Origin: Dioscorea cayenensis subsp. rotundata | Taxonomy: Eukaryota; Streptophyta; Magnoliopsida; Dioscoreales; Dioscoreaceae | Length of the DNA: 64,000 nt | Reading direction: 5' to 3' | NCBI RefSeq assembly: GCF_009730915.1 | Contig: NC_052486.1 | Location: forward strand, 21,853,589-21,917,588 | Shown: positions 1 through 11,444 of the stretch, piece after piece | Numbering within the stretch: the stretch's first letter is position 1 | How the letters are laid out: every line of letters begins with the position of its first letter | The notes under the pieces: generated by a model | What the model was told of the DNA's origin: nothing | Databases searched by the model: none | The model's input: only the letters and a program-made list of their open reading frames with translations | Position numbers and translations under genes: made by a program

Positions 1-2860
1 GATCTGCATAACATAATTAGACTAACAACTATTCAATAAAACTTGTTTTACAATATAAAAGGTATTGTATAATCAAATAAAACTCAACGATAATTCTTTA
101 TAATGAAATCTATTTAATACTATTTGTGATATTTTTTTTATAAATTTTAATATAATATTAGATTATAAATCTTAAGTATCAAAAATTGATGCCTCTATCC
201 ATCTCAGTATTAAAATAGACATTAAGAGAAATAATAATAATAATTTTCCAAAATAAAAAAAATAAAAGTGTTAGAAAGGTTAGAAGCACTTGCCACTTGC
301 CATAAAAGAAATACATACAAATATATATATATATAGGTAGATAGATGTATATACATACACGGAGAAAAGTGAGTGAAATGAATGAGTCATAAACAAACAT
401 ATTGAAATATTGAAATATTTGAAAGTGGTATAGGCTGCCAAGTTAAACATCTTTAAAGTCAAGTTGGAGGAATAATACAGAGCACTTTAGACCAAATAAG
501 TCACCATCTTTATTAGACCCAAAAAAAGAATACAACATCTCAACTAAAATACATAGTGCCATGACCTTTCCTATGTGGTCCTCTTCCTTCATTTACATCA
601 TTGCATGGTCCCTGTCCCTTCCTAAGCTCTAATTGTCACTAGGCTACACATTAGTCTTGACCCAAAAAATATCCCCACTTTTACTATAATCAATGCTATA
701 TATATATATAATTATTAACAAAAAATAGAGTAAAGGAAGTCCGTCTAACCTTTTCAATTCCATAAAAAACACCTCAAATTTATTATATTTAAAAAATATT
801 TACTTTTTTAAAAAATTATTTTTAAATAGAAATTATGATAAAATAATATAATTTACTTACTAACAAAAGATATGTGTAGAATAAAAAGTGAGTGTTTCGA
901 GGAGATGTGCATTCGTGGTATGTGGCAGGTAGAGCTTGCCTCCTTAACGTACTTAAGTTAATAGGTTCTTATGTCTCGTGTAAAGAGTACGAACTTATTC
1001 TTTATCAACAAATTTGTACCTAGTTGTAATTGTGGTTGAGCTTGCTTGATGTGGCATTAGACTTCTTTAGGGTACACACACGATGTATTAGCATGCGATT
1101 GAGACTGTGATAGTTATGGTAACAATGAATATAAGGCCATTTTCGATATTTAAAATATTTTTCCATTTGACGAGAATTCAGTAGAGAAAATTTCAAAAAG
1201 CAGAATTTAAAAAATAAAAATATCAAAGGGATGATAGGTAAAGTTGAAAATTTTCAGGGACTGATAGGTGATTTTACCCCAAAAAAATACCATGTATTTA
1301 ATTTTAAAAATAATAAAAACTTGATAAACTGACCTTACAACCTGTAAATTATACATCAACTTCAGAGAAAACTTTGATACTAATATCTCTTAACAATTAA
1401 ACTTAGATTATATCAAAACGCATTATAAAAAATTAATTATTTTATTGATTAACTAAAAAACAATGATATTAGTATATGGTTTCAAGAGATGCAACGATAT
1501 TTTAGTATAAAATTAGGGTGTAAAAGTTTTTTTTAAATAAAACTTATGTAGAAAAATAATAAATACTAAAAACATTTATAATCTCGGGTTTCTTATTTTC
1601 GCATATGTATTTTTCCTTTAAAAAATAATTAATTTTTTGGCCAATTATTTAAATAAAATTTGCTAAGTAATTTTTATTATGTTTACTATTTATTATATCT
1701 GTAAAATATACAACATTGATAATATGAGAATAATATATTTTTCATGGAAAACAAGTTGATATTAATTTTCATATAAGAAATTTTAAACCCATCTTATTAT
1801 AATCTAGAGTATAGACCATCATACGAAGATAATATATTTATACATTAAAAATAAAAATTGAAATCACGTTTATATAAATTTTAAAATTTTTAACCAAATT
1901 TGTATTTGTCATTATAAAAAAACACTAAATTATTTATTAGTCCCTCCATACTCTCATCATGTAGGCTTATTAGTCCTTAAGCATTTCTAATAAATCAATA
2001 CACTTTTTTTTATATAAACTTGTTTTTTTAATATTATAGATATTTTTTAATGATATTTTTCTAATATTCTGTTTTGACTTCTTTTTATGAATGTTCTCAT
2101 CTGATCACATCAAACAGGGATACAATAGATGTTTCATAAATTATTTTGAATTGGAACTTTTTTTTAAAATCTTTTTAAAAAAAATTGTATACATAAAAAT
2201 AAGTACAAAGAGCAATAATTATTTTTTTTTAAAAATATTGATAAAACATTCTATACTTGATTTTTAATGATAATAAAAATACCATTAGCTAGTACGTGAT
2301 TGGCTTTTATTTGAACAATGTAGATAAATTATTTCACATGCATCTCATAAATTTTTAACATGTTTAAAAAAGCGAATTTTTATCCTCTCTGCATGGAGTA
2401 AATTCTACCTTTGCTTGTTTATCAGTGTGATAGTTTACATAATAGTATATTTGCTTTTTTTTTAAATAATAGACCGGATGTATAATGTATATATAGTATA
2501 AAAATAATATAAAAATTCCGGATGAATAATATATCAATAGTACATAAAACAGTACTATCGAAAGAGAGATTTAAATCCATAACCTCTCCTTTAGAATTTG
2601 GTATCATACCATTGTTTTTAACTGTTAATATTCTCCTCTCTCTCTTTCTATAAATATAAATATATATATATATATATATTAAAATAGAAAATTAGAGAGA
2701 AAAAAACCAAAGGTAGGGTCCCACCACACTTGGAAGTGAAGTGAAGTGAAGGGACAAATGGCAGCAGATGGCTTTGCATGGATCCATTGAACCCACCTCT
2801 TCTTTCTTTTTCTCTCTTTTATTTTATATATTATTATTATTATTATATAATAACTAGTTC
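1..2860. other. AT-rich intergenic DNA, no gene seen
   Basis: Very AT-rich sequence with poly-A and poly-T runs and short (TA)n tracts near 325-340, 700-715 and 2660-2680. Short reading frames occur on both strands, but they are low-complexity and have no recognisable domain. I see no transposon ends or RNA gene. The last few hundred bases presumably hold the promoter of the FLZ gene downstream. Confidence 0.6.
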
Positions 2861-2865
2861 TCCTT

Positions 2866-2873
2866 CTATATAC
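2866..2873 (+). promoter_or_regulatory. Candidate TATA box of the FLZ gene
   Basis: CTATATAC lies about 65 bp upstream of the chosen ATG at 2937 and is followed by a CA-rich, ATG-poor leader. An AT-rich TTATTA tract at about 2829-2850 makes the assignment uncertain. Confidence 0.3.
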
Positions 2874-2936
2874 ACCAATGCACTTTCACCAATCATCAAA
2901 CAAACAAAACCAAAAACCAAAAACCAAAAACCAACA

Positions 2937-3467
2937 ATGAACTACTCCTCCTCCATCTCCACCCTTTCCTCCTCTACCTCTTCTTTCTCTGACCTTGAAC
3001 CTTCTCTTTCTCAAACCCTAACTTCATCCCATTCATCATCAACATCATCAAAGAAGAAGAACATGGTACTTAAAGGTGGTGTAATTAGTGCAGGAGCTCC
3101 ATCACCAAGATCAGTGTTTTGCTATGATTCTTTGTCTGATGATGAACCACGTCACTTCCTTGACTCTTGTTTTCTCTGCAACAAAGTTCTTTCCGGTCAC
3201 AAAGATATCTTCATGTATGAAGGTGATAAACCTTTTTGCAGTGAGGATTGCAGGCAAAAGCAAATGGATTTTGATGAGAAGAAAGAGCAAGAAGAGAAGA
3301 TGAAGTTGAAGATGAAGAGCTTTTATTCTTCTTCTTCTTCTTCTTCTTCTTCTTCTTCTTCTTCTTCATCTATTAAGAGTTTTCAGAGATCTTCTTTGAT
3401 TGTTAATGATCAGGAGAGTACTGCTACTGCTACTACTGCTACTACAAATGAAAGCTTTTGGACATGA
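2937..3467 (+). CDS. FCS-like zinc finger (FLZ, former DUF581) protein
   Basis: A 176-residue protein with one FLZ domain at about residues 72-115. The pattern is C-F-L-C, 19 residues, then F-C-S-E-D-C-R, which is the zinc-binding FCS-like signature. In the known family, FLZ proteins are plant-specific adaptors that bind SnRK1 kinase subunits and respond to sugar and energy status. The N-terminus (about 40 residues) is Ser/Thr-rich and low-complexity. A run of about 16 Ser sits near residues 130-148, encoded by a (TTC)n repeat. The reading frame is open back to 2778, but that extension is hydrophobic and Tyr-rich with no family resemblance, so I chose the Met at 2937 after a CA-rich leader. 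The gene has no intron in the coding part shown. Family assignment is firm; the FLZ subgroup is unknown. Confidence 0.9.
   Translation: MNYSSSISTLSSSTSSFSDLEPSLSQTLTSSHSSSTSSKKKNMVLKGGVISAGAPSPRSVFCYDSLSDDEPRHFLDSCFLCNKVLSGHKDIFMYEGDKPFCSEDCRQKQMDFDEKKEQEEKMKLKMKSFYSSSSSSSSSSSSSSSIKSFQRSSLIVNDQESTATATTATTNESFWT
3326..3370 (+). repeat. (TTC)n trinucleotide repeat inside FLZ coding sequence
   Basis: A near-perfect TTC run of about 14 units encodes poly-Ser in the C-terminal half of the FLZ protein. Such a run changes length easily without breaking the frame. Confidence 0.9.
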
Positions 3468-6154
3468 TATAATTTATTTGCTGTTTTTGTTTTAAGTTTT
3501 TAATTGTGATCGGTGGTATATTCTTTATATATATATATATAAAAAGATGGTTTATCTAATATATCAGTTATATATTTCTGTATGTATTCTGCTTGAAATT
3601 TCAGTGATCTTAATTTGGTCTTGTGTTTTGATTGAAGGGAAAAAAAAATACATTGAAAGATGATAGATAATGGGTGGCCTTATCAATATATATATATATA
3701 TATATATTCTTCTTCATTTGTAATTTGTAATCTTTTTTTGGTGTGTTTGGATTGAAAAAGAAGAGGAAGAGAAAAAAATGAGAGAGTTGAAAGGATCAAG
3801 CTTTTGATTGTTATATTTTGTTTCTTTTCTTTTTTAAATGCAAACAAACAATATATATACATATGCAAGCTTTCATGAGTATGTGTAAGTTGATTTATTT
3901 CTTGTTCTTGTTTTTTCATTCAACTAAAAGCTATTAAAGGATAGTTTAATTATATGCTTTTGTACTTTGTTTTTCCATATTTGCTTCTTTTTTAATAAAT
4001 TTGTGGTTTATTTATTTATTTTTATTTAAAAAAATTAAGAATGAAAGTCTAAACATTATGTTTAACTTTGATTATATATATATATATATATGTAATTGAA
4101 TTGAGAGAAAGTTGGAGGAATTAAAGAAAAGGATTGATATATACTTTATCATTATATTGTGTTTAAATTATTTGTTTAAATTAATATGAATTGAATTAAA
4201 TAAAAGATGTTGTTGATCTTGTGAGTTGCTATTGCATTAAATTGGAGAGGAGTTCATAAGAGTTGATTATAATTATAAATGAAGACTTAATTCCATGTGA
4301 TTCAAGGTGAGTCAGTTTCATTTACTAATATATATATATATGAAGAAAATCATGGGAATGGGATTTGCTTTTGATTAATTACTTCATAAAATATAAGGTT
4401 AATAACTTTAATAATTTATTTAAATTCAACCATCTTCATCTTTCAAATTAATTTCTTTGCATTTTAATAAAAAAAATTATTTATCATGTAAAATATAAGG
4501 TAATATAAGTTCAATATTATAATTAATTTTGGTAAAATAATCCTTATAACAAATAGGCATTAATGCAAGTGGCCCTTGCAAGAAAGAGATGGTGGTCCAA
4601 AAAACATCAAATATCATCAAATATAATTAGTAAAAAAGATGTTCTCTCTTTTTCAGATAAGTAATTGATGGAGAAGATGATAGAGAAAGCCAATATTTAA
4701 TATATATATATATATATATAGAAAACAAGTTAATCAATTTGTTGAATTTATTATAAGAACAATCAATTTTGAGTATCTTTTATTTCTTTGTTTATTTGGA
4801 TTCAAGTTATTTTTTTAATGAATGTTATGTCTTCTTAATGATTAAAAAAAATAAAAACACACAAAAACACACACTTTTGTTCTCTTGACTCCATATTGTT
4901 TGGTAAGGCAAACAAAATGAATTATATTTTCTTTAAAAATAAATAATATGTTTAAGTAATTTTTAATATTAGTTTGAAGGGAAAAAATTTTATATGAGCA
5001 GACCATACTTTTTATTTCAATTAATACTAATTAATAGATAAATTTTAAATATATTTAAAATAATGAAAAATTATATATTGGGAAAAAAAAAAAATATTAG
5101 AGAAAAAAAGCTGGAAAATAATGGCCATCATGATCGTAATTAAGATGATGATGAGGACATCTGAACCGCTGGATCAATGAGGTCCAAGTGGCACAACACG
5201 TGGGAAGCGCATGAGTTGCCCGGAGGTTGGGAACCATTGTGATAATAATATAAATTAAAATAATATTTAATAATTATTATGATTAATTATTATATTATTA
5301 AACCTAGTCAAATATATAAAATTTAATTATATATTTTATTATTATTGAATTTTGATGCATATAAAATTGCAAACAACACGAAGGAAAAGACAGCTTAATA
5401 TATATATATATATATTTTTAATTCAATGTTCAAAGTCCACATTTAATTGACATATTATATACAAATTAGTAACTGAAATATATCATATATTATATTGGCC
5501 ACATAATAAATCAAATAATAAACTTAAAAATTAAATCTTAAATGATTCCATGCACCAAACTTTTTTTATTTAATTTATTTTTCCAACATATCACATGTTT
5601 CCTCAATCTTCATACCAACCACCATCATGCAACAACAAAAAAAAAACAAATATTTAATAAAAAAAATAATTTTTATAATTAAAATTTTTAGTTATTTTAA
5701 AAATATGACATTCTTTCAGTTATTATCATTTTATAAATTCATAATTTGTTATTATTATTATTATTATTATTAATAATATTTTCTAAAGTTCCAAAACTTG
5801 TAAATTATTAAACATATACAAATAATAAATATTTATTTAAATAAATCCCTACTAAATATCAATGCCGACAAGGTTTCCCCCCAAATTTAATCTCAAAGGT
5901 TTTAATGTTTATCAGTAAACAGCATAACTGCTCCTAAGTTCATCTTAACCGTTCAATACTTCTCTAAGATCGTAATCAAAGGTGGGTTTTCACAACCAAC
6001 GGCTGTGATGGAATATAAACTGTGTTTCCTGTTTGGTGCTGTATAGCTGAAAAAGACACGTCATCACCTGATTCCCAACTGTAAACCCCGCGTAGCCCAA
6101 ATGTCCAAATAAAAATCCAATTTTTTTTTCAGAAGAGAAGAAGATATTGGAGAG
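3468..6154. other. Intergenic, AT-rich, no gene seen
   Basis: The first about 450 bp are probably the FLZ 3' UTR and flank. The rest is AT-rich with (TA)n tracts (about 3687-3708, 4075-4091, 4700-4720, 5399-5415) and an ATT repeat at about 5750-5770. A short GC-richer patch at about 5160-5230 has no visible coding potential. Sequence from about 5870 to 6150 becomes less AT-rich and likely holds the EndoU promoter and leader. Confidence 0.6.
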
Positions 6155-8870
6155 ATGGAGCGCATTATCAAGGGTTTGATCGATGTTGCGCTTGGGGGAG
6201 AGGATGAACCAAGGGAGGAGGAGCGATCTAGATCTACTTGGGCTGAGGTTTCTCCTTGAGTTGACTTTTTTTTTTTTTGGTGGAATTTTTGTGATTTTTG
6301 GGTTTTAATTTTGGTTTTGGTTTTGGATCGCTAGGTGGTCTCTTCTGGGAAGCAGGAGGAGGAGGAGGAGGAAGAGGAGGGAGAAAGAGGAAGTAGATTT
6401 GGATATAGTGGTGGTTCTCATGGTGGCCAGCGGAGAAAGGTGAGAGCTTTTGTATTGTTCGTGTCTGATTATGTGAGAGTTTGGTGATTAGGGTTTGATT
6501 TCTGAGCAGGAGAAGGAGGAGGAGGAGGAGGAAGACAGCCAATGGGGATTGAGACAGGTTTTAGAAATTTATTTTTTATTTAGTTTTGTTTATTATTGTG
6601 TTTTATTGCTTGATTTTGAATGGTTGGGTTGTTTGGATGAGAATAATGAAGGAGGGTCAGGGTCAAGGTCAAGGGAGGAGTGATGGAGATTGGGAGGTTG
6701 TTGGCCATAAAAAGAAGCCTCAATATCCACCCAAATACAAGGTTGCTCATGTTCCTCTAAATATCATCTTTTTTTTTCTTCTTCTTGTTGCATTCTTTAG
6801 AGTTGATTTATCACATTCGTTTCGGAAATAGGATGTCACTGTGTTTTAATTTTGAAAGAATGATCCAAAAGAAGGGATAGATTGGATTATTGTTGCATTC
6901 CTTATCATTGAACAGTTGAAAAGGAGCTTGATTTCATGTTCCTCTAATGAATGATTTTTCATTTCATCTTGTTTGTTTCTTAATATCATGGTATTTTATT
7001 TTTGAAAGAATGTTCAAAAGAGAAGGGAGAGATTGTGTTATCGTTCTGTTCTTTTTCACTGAGAATTGAAAAGGAGCTTGATTTCAGCTCTTTCATCGTG
7101 CGCCGCTTAGTATTATACTTGGTTCTGATTTTAGAAAGGGAGTGTTGTTTCTATTGTTTATAATACCTCTGTTTTAATGAGTTCACATCCTTCTTAGTAA
7201 TGCATAAGTAGCTCTTTAATGCAAACTCATTCAATTACATGATAAGAGGAATTGACTTGTCAAAAGTAAACAGAGTTGTGGTCTTTGTTCAAATGTATAA
7301 TGTACAACTTTGATCTTTTATGGTATCAATTTTTGGCTGATAACAAACATATTGCCTTGACAGGTTTCCAGCAGATACTAAAGTAAAAGTTTCAGAATCA
7401 TCCTAGCGAACAAGAGTATTCGCAAAGTGATAGTTATAATGTAGATATAGAACCTTCAAGGGAGGAGCTTACAAACTTGTCAAAAGCCTGCGACCGGTTA
7501 TGGGAACTTGATTCTAACCGTTTGGTGCCGGGAAAGGACTATGAGATTGATTGTGGTGAAGGAAAAAAGGTTTATGACAAGGGAGATCGGGCATCGGAAA
7601 GCTTGTTTAGCTGGCTGAGCGATGATGTGTTCAGGCGACCCACTTACTCTCGTTTCTGTTCTCTCCTGGATAATTACAACCCGAACGAAGGTAGCAAAGA
7701 AGTCGTTACCTCTGAAGAAAAGCATGAACAGGTTGCATTTATTGAGGAAATCAGCAGGACAGCACCAATTAAATATCTTCATAAGTATCTCATTCACAAG
7801 GGAATTGCATCAGAGAACTATGAAGAATTTAAGAGAATGATGTCTAGTCTATGGTTTGATCTCTATGGTAGAGGTGGTGGCTCGAGTTCCTCTTCTGCTT
7901 TCGAACATGTTTTTGTCGGAGAAATCAAGGGACGCGGGGAGAATGAAGTCTCCGGTTTCCACAATTGGATTCAGGTAAACTCTGTTACTTACTTTTTCCA
8001 TCTGTTGTATTTTTCATCTGCCCTTTGTAGATTGTAATCTCAATCACAACCATGATATATGACCGAGTTTTTTGTCATTTTCAGTTCTACCTTGAAGAAG
8101 CGAAAAGGTAGAGTAGACTACCAAGGTTATATTTTTCCAAGACGACGCGGGAATAGTGTAAGTACTTTCAATTTCATCATGATGAATATCATCAAAACGC
8201 TTGTCGCAATATCCATTTGTTTTCTATAACTAATTTGCTTTTAATCTGTCATGTGCTTTTGCATTTATTTTTACTATCTCTATTGGTTTCAAAAGTTATA
8301 CGGCTATATTTGGGGCTATATTTGGGGCTATATTTGGGGCTATATTTCATTTTTTTCTATTGGAGTACTTGTATAATAAAAATGTTATCTATCTTATGTT
8401 CATGCCATTTGAGCAAATGTAGTTATACTGTTTCGGTTTCAAAAAGACTTAGCATGAACTAAAGCAAACTTGTTCCTATTAGTTCCTTAACTAATCTAGT
8501 AAAAGTTTATGAGTCCAAGTTTTGCTCCAACATTTCTCTTAAACTTAGTTCAGACTGATACTATAATTATAGTTTCGTACTCTTTTTGTCACCTTGAAAC
8601 ATGTATAATTTTGCCTGTGTTTAAAACTTGCAGCCAGATTCCGAAACTCAACTCCTCACAATTCAGTTCGAGTGGAATGGCATTCTAAAATCGGTTTCGA
8701 GCACATTGGTTGGAGTTAGCCCGGAGTTTGAGATCGCGCTCTATACTCTCTGTTTCTTCGTCGGTGAGGAAGACAACCGTATTTCTCTAGGCCCGTATTC
8801 GGTCAACATCAAGTGTTATCATATCGGAAACAATAAAATAGGAACTGTGTTTCCTATATCTGAATGTTGA
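6155..8870 (+). CDS. EndoU-family poly(U)-specific endoribonuclease, one frame break
   Basis: Seven exons fit: 6155-6247, 6335-6439, 6510-6557, 6652-6741, 7396-7974, 8085-8157 and 8634-8870, all phase 0, giving about 407 residues. XendoU-type enzymes cleave RNA at uridines in a metal-stimulated reaction; the plant role is little known. The N-terminus is Glu-rich, with the plant-typical block GDWEVVGHKKKPQ. The catalytic core is in exon 5 onward: His in FEHVFVGEIK (about residue 283), His in SGFHNWIQ (about 301) and the expected Lys in NGILKS (about 347). Exon 6 contains AAAA at 8103-8106, where the conserved frame needs AAA; as written the frame stops at 8109-8111, before the Lys. An in-frame TAA at 7384-7386 means exon 5 must begin after it (TTTCAG at 7390-7395), or the gene has a nonsense codon. 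Family is certain; integrity is not. Confidence 0.88.
8302..8347 (+). repeat. 12-bp tandem repeat in an EndoU intron
   Basis: The unit GGCTATATTTGG is repeated almost four times head to tail inside intron 6 of the EndoU gene. It shows no link to splicing signals and is probably a minisatellite. Confidence 0.85.
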
Positions 8871-9246
8871 CATTTCTCATTGTTTGTTGTACTTCTATCA
8901 TGTTATGCATTTCTTCAACTTTTCTTTGATCTTTGCTTCTTCTATTTGGAAATCAAAGTCTCATGAATGGTTTTAAGTGTTTCTTTTCCTCTGTTTCAAG
9001 TCTTGTATTTATTGTTTTCAATTATAATTTAAATTGTTTTTTCATTATATATATATAGGCAAAATATCATCTATCGATGTTCATAGTTAACGAGTTGATA
9101 TTGATAAACAGTAATATCTGTGTCTTATAATGTTCTAAACAGTTCTTATCATTGTATTAATTACTGTTTATTAATGTTGCCCGTTGGATCAAGATTTAAT
9201 GACCGATAATGGAAGTTTATAGATTTTTTATTTATGGATCTCCATT

Positions 9247-9286
<40 letters not shown>

Positions 9287-9439
9287 TAAAAAAGACAATT
9301 CTTTATCTTAGTAAAAGCATATTTATAAGAGAATAATTATATTATCTTATTAAAAGCATATTTATGAGGGAATACTTACTTTTCCAAGGATTAGCTCAAT
9401 TTAAAGTTAAAAAAAAGGGAAATTATATATATTTATATT

Positions 9440-10035
9440 ATATTAAATCTAGAAAATGACAGAGTGAATAAGTGCTTATATTGGAGTAAGAGATGCTTCT
9501 CCTTTTCAATGGATTAATTTATTATGAATTAAAACAATATAATGTTTTTTACTATATTTAGAAAATTAATAAAGGAGAAGGTCATTACTATATATGAGCC
9601 TGTGCTTCTTCATGTGTTTTGTAATATTATATAAATATAAATATATATAATACTAAATCTAGAAAATTTCACTAATTAGTTGCTTAAATTGGAATAAGTG
9701 ATGCATCTCTTTTCAATGAATTAATTTATTATAGATTAAAACAATATAATTTTTTTTTAAAACTATTTTAGGAAATTAATAAAGGACAAGGTCATTCATA
9801 TATGAAGTTAGAACCATTTCCTCCTGTGCTTACTTTTCTTATATATATATATATATATATATTTATAATACTAAATCTAGAAAGTTAAAATTGGAATAAG
9901 AGAAGCATCTTCTTTCAATGAATTAATTTATTATGAATTAAAACAACATATATTTTTTCTAGTATATTTTAGGAAATTAATAAAAGAGATGGTCATTAAT
10001 ATATAAGGTCTTAGAACCATTTCCTTTCCTGATTG
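9440..10035 (+). repeat. Degenerate tandem repeat, three units of about 200 bp
   Basis: Three successive blocks (about 9440-9640, 9650-9840, 9870-10035) share the same ordered landmarks. These are a CTAAATCTAGAAA start, then TTGGA(G/A)TAAG, TTTCAATG(A/G)ATTAATTTATTA, an AAACAA stretch, GGAAATTAATAAA and a GGTCATT end. The blocks are separated by (TA)n or ATATATA tracts. No coding potential. Their origin, whether satellite seed or duplicated transposon piece, is unknown. Confidence 0.75.
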
Positions 10036-10460
10036 TTCATGAATTTTGTTATAATTAGCATTAAGAATATGCCCTTCCTATATATATATATATATTCCTC
10101 CATTATTGTGGCCATATCTTTTGGTAATTTATAGTTTATTTAAATTAATAAATCAAGAAAAAATTATCATAAATAGCGTAAGATTCACAATTTTCCTTTA
10201 TATTTACTAAATAAAATTTAAAATTTAAAATTACATGTATACTCCCATGTGTGTATATATATATATATCATTTTTGTTTTAGCTTTTTTTCCTAGTGAAA
10301 TAAATTCATATTTTAAAAAATATATTACCCACATAATTTTCTAATTTTATAAACATATAAAATATAAATATATAGGCTATGATAAACATGTGATTATTAA
10401 TCAAATAAAGAATAAAAACTAGAAATTTATTTTACTTTTAATTCTTCTCCAAAACATTTT

Positions 10461-10540
10461 GTCGTTGTTCCGATCGTATTTTTACGTGTTCGCTTTCTAT
10501 TGTTTCGGTCGTATTTTTACGTGTTCGTTATCTATTGTTT
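10461..10540 (+). repeat. Short tandem duplication (about 40 bp, two copies)
   Basis: Two neighbouring copies contain CGTATTTTTACGTGTTCG followed by a TCTATTGTTTC tail, with only a few differences between copies. Function not apparent. Confidence 0.75.
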
Positions 10541-11384
10541 CAAAACATCAAATATCATAAATAAATACGATAAAAGAATATTTTTTTCTATTTAAAATTC
10601 GAAACATCATAAACGAACACAACATTATCGATTCCTAATTAAATCATCCATGTTCCCCCATGCAAACATCACCTAAAGATTTATACACGTCAACTTATAA
10701 TTTTCAATTATGCTAAATACACACTTAAAAAAAATTATTATTTTAAAAATTTAAAAATTTAAAAATTTTAATCCTAAGTATACACTCACCAAGCAATATT
10801 TTTTAGGGCATATATCAAAGGAAAAAAAACATTAATATAAAAAAATAAAAATAAAACACACAAAAACACACACTTGACTTAACCACACTGAAACAAATAC
10901 AAATTTATATGCAAAAAAATTCCTTAAAATTTTTTGAAAATGATTTCAAAATTAATTTCCCCAAATAGATTCACTTTGGGGCTCAATTTCCAAAATTTTT
11001 CCTTAAAAAAAAAAAGAAAACCAAAAACATGAAAACCATACCATCCCTCCTACTACATACACCACCCTACATACACGCCACATGAAATGACTAAAATACC
11101 CTCCAACAAATCCACTAAATGACAATTCCACCAATCTGAAGCAACAGGGGCATGAAAGTCATTTCATTTCCACTTCATCGATTGAATTCCCGGGCTTTTC
11201 ATTCGCTAGGTAACGTACATACCCCTGGAACAAGAGACTTATTTCTCACCAAATTTGAATAATTTGAATTTTAACCAGTAAAAAAGTGCCACGTAGTATG
11301 GTCGGTTTTCTTGGTCAGGTTAGGCGTGCGTGAAGAATCCATCCCCTTTCTTTGTCTTCTTTCTTCCCGGCCATCTTCGAACTC

Positions 11385-11392
11385 TATATAAA
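11385..11392 (+). promoter_or_regulatory. TATA box of the CLSY gene
   Basis: TATATAAA lies about 53 bp before the first ATG at 11445, in a locally GC-richer setting. A GA-rich leader (11409-11444) follows. Spacing fits a transcription start near 11415-11420. Confidence 0.6.
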
Positions 11393-11444
11393 CGGAAACC
11401 ATGATCTCATAAAGAGAAAGAGAAAGAGAAAGAGAGAGAGAGAG

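Larger units (their letters stand above)
8871..11384. other. Intergenic, with tandem repeats; no gene seen
   Basis: AT-rich spacer with a long (TA)n at about 9249-9283, a degenerate tandem array at 9440-10035 and a short duplicated segment at about 10461-10540; the last two are listed separately where useful. The final about 350 bp are less AT-rich and lead into the CLSY promoter. Confidence 0.6.
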
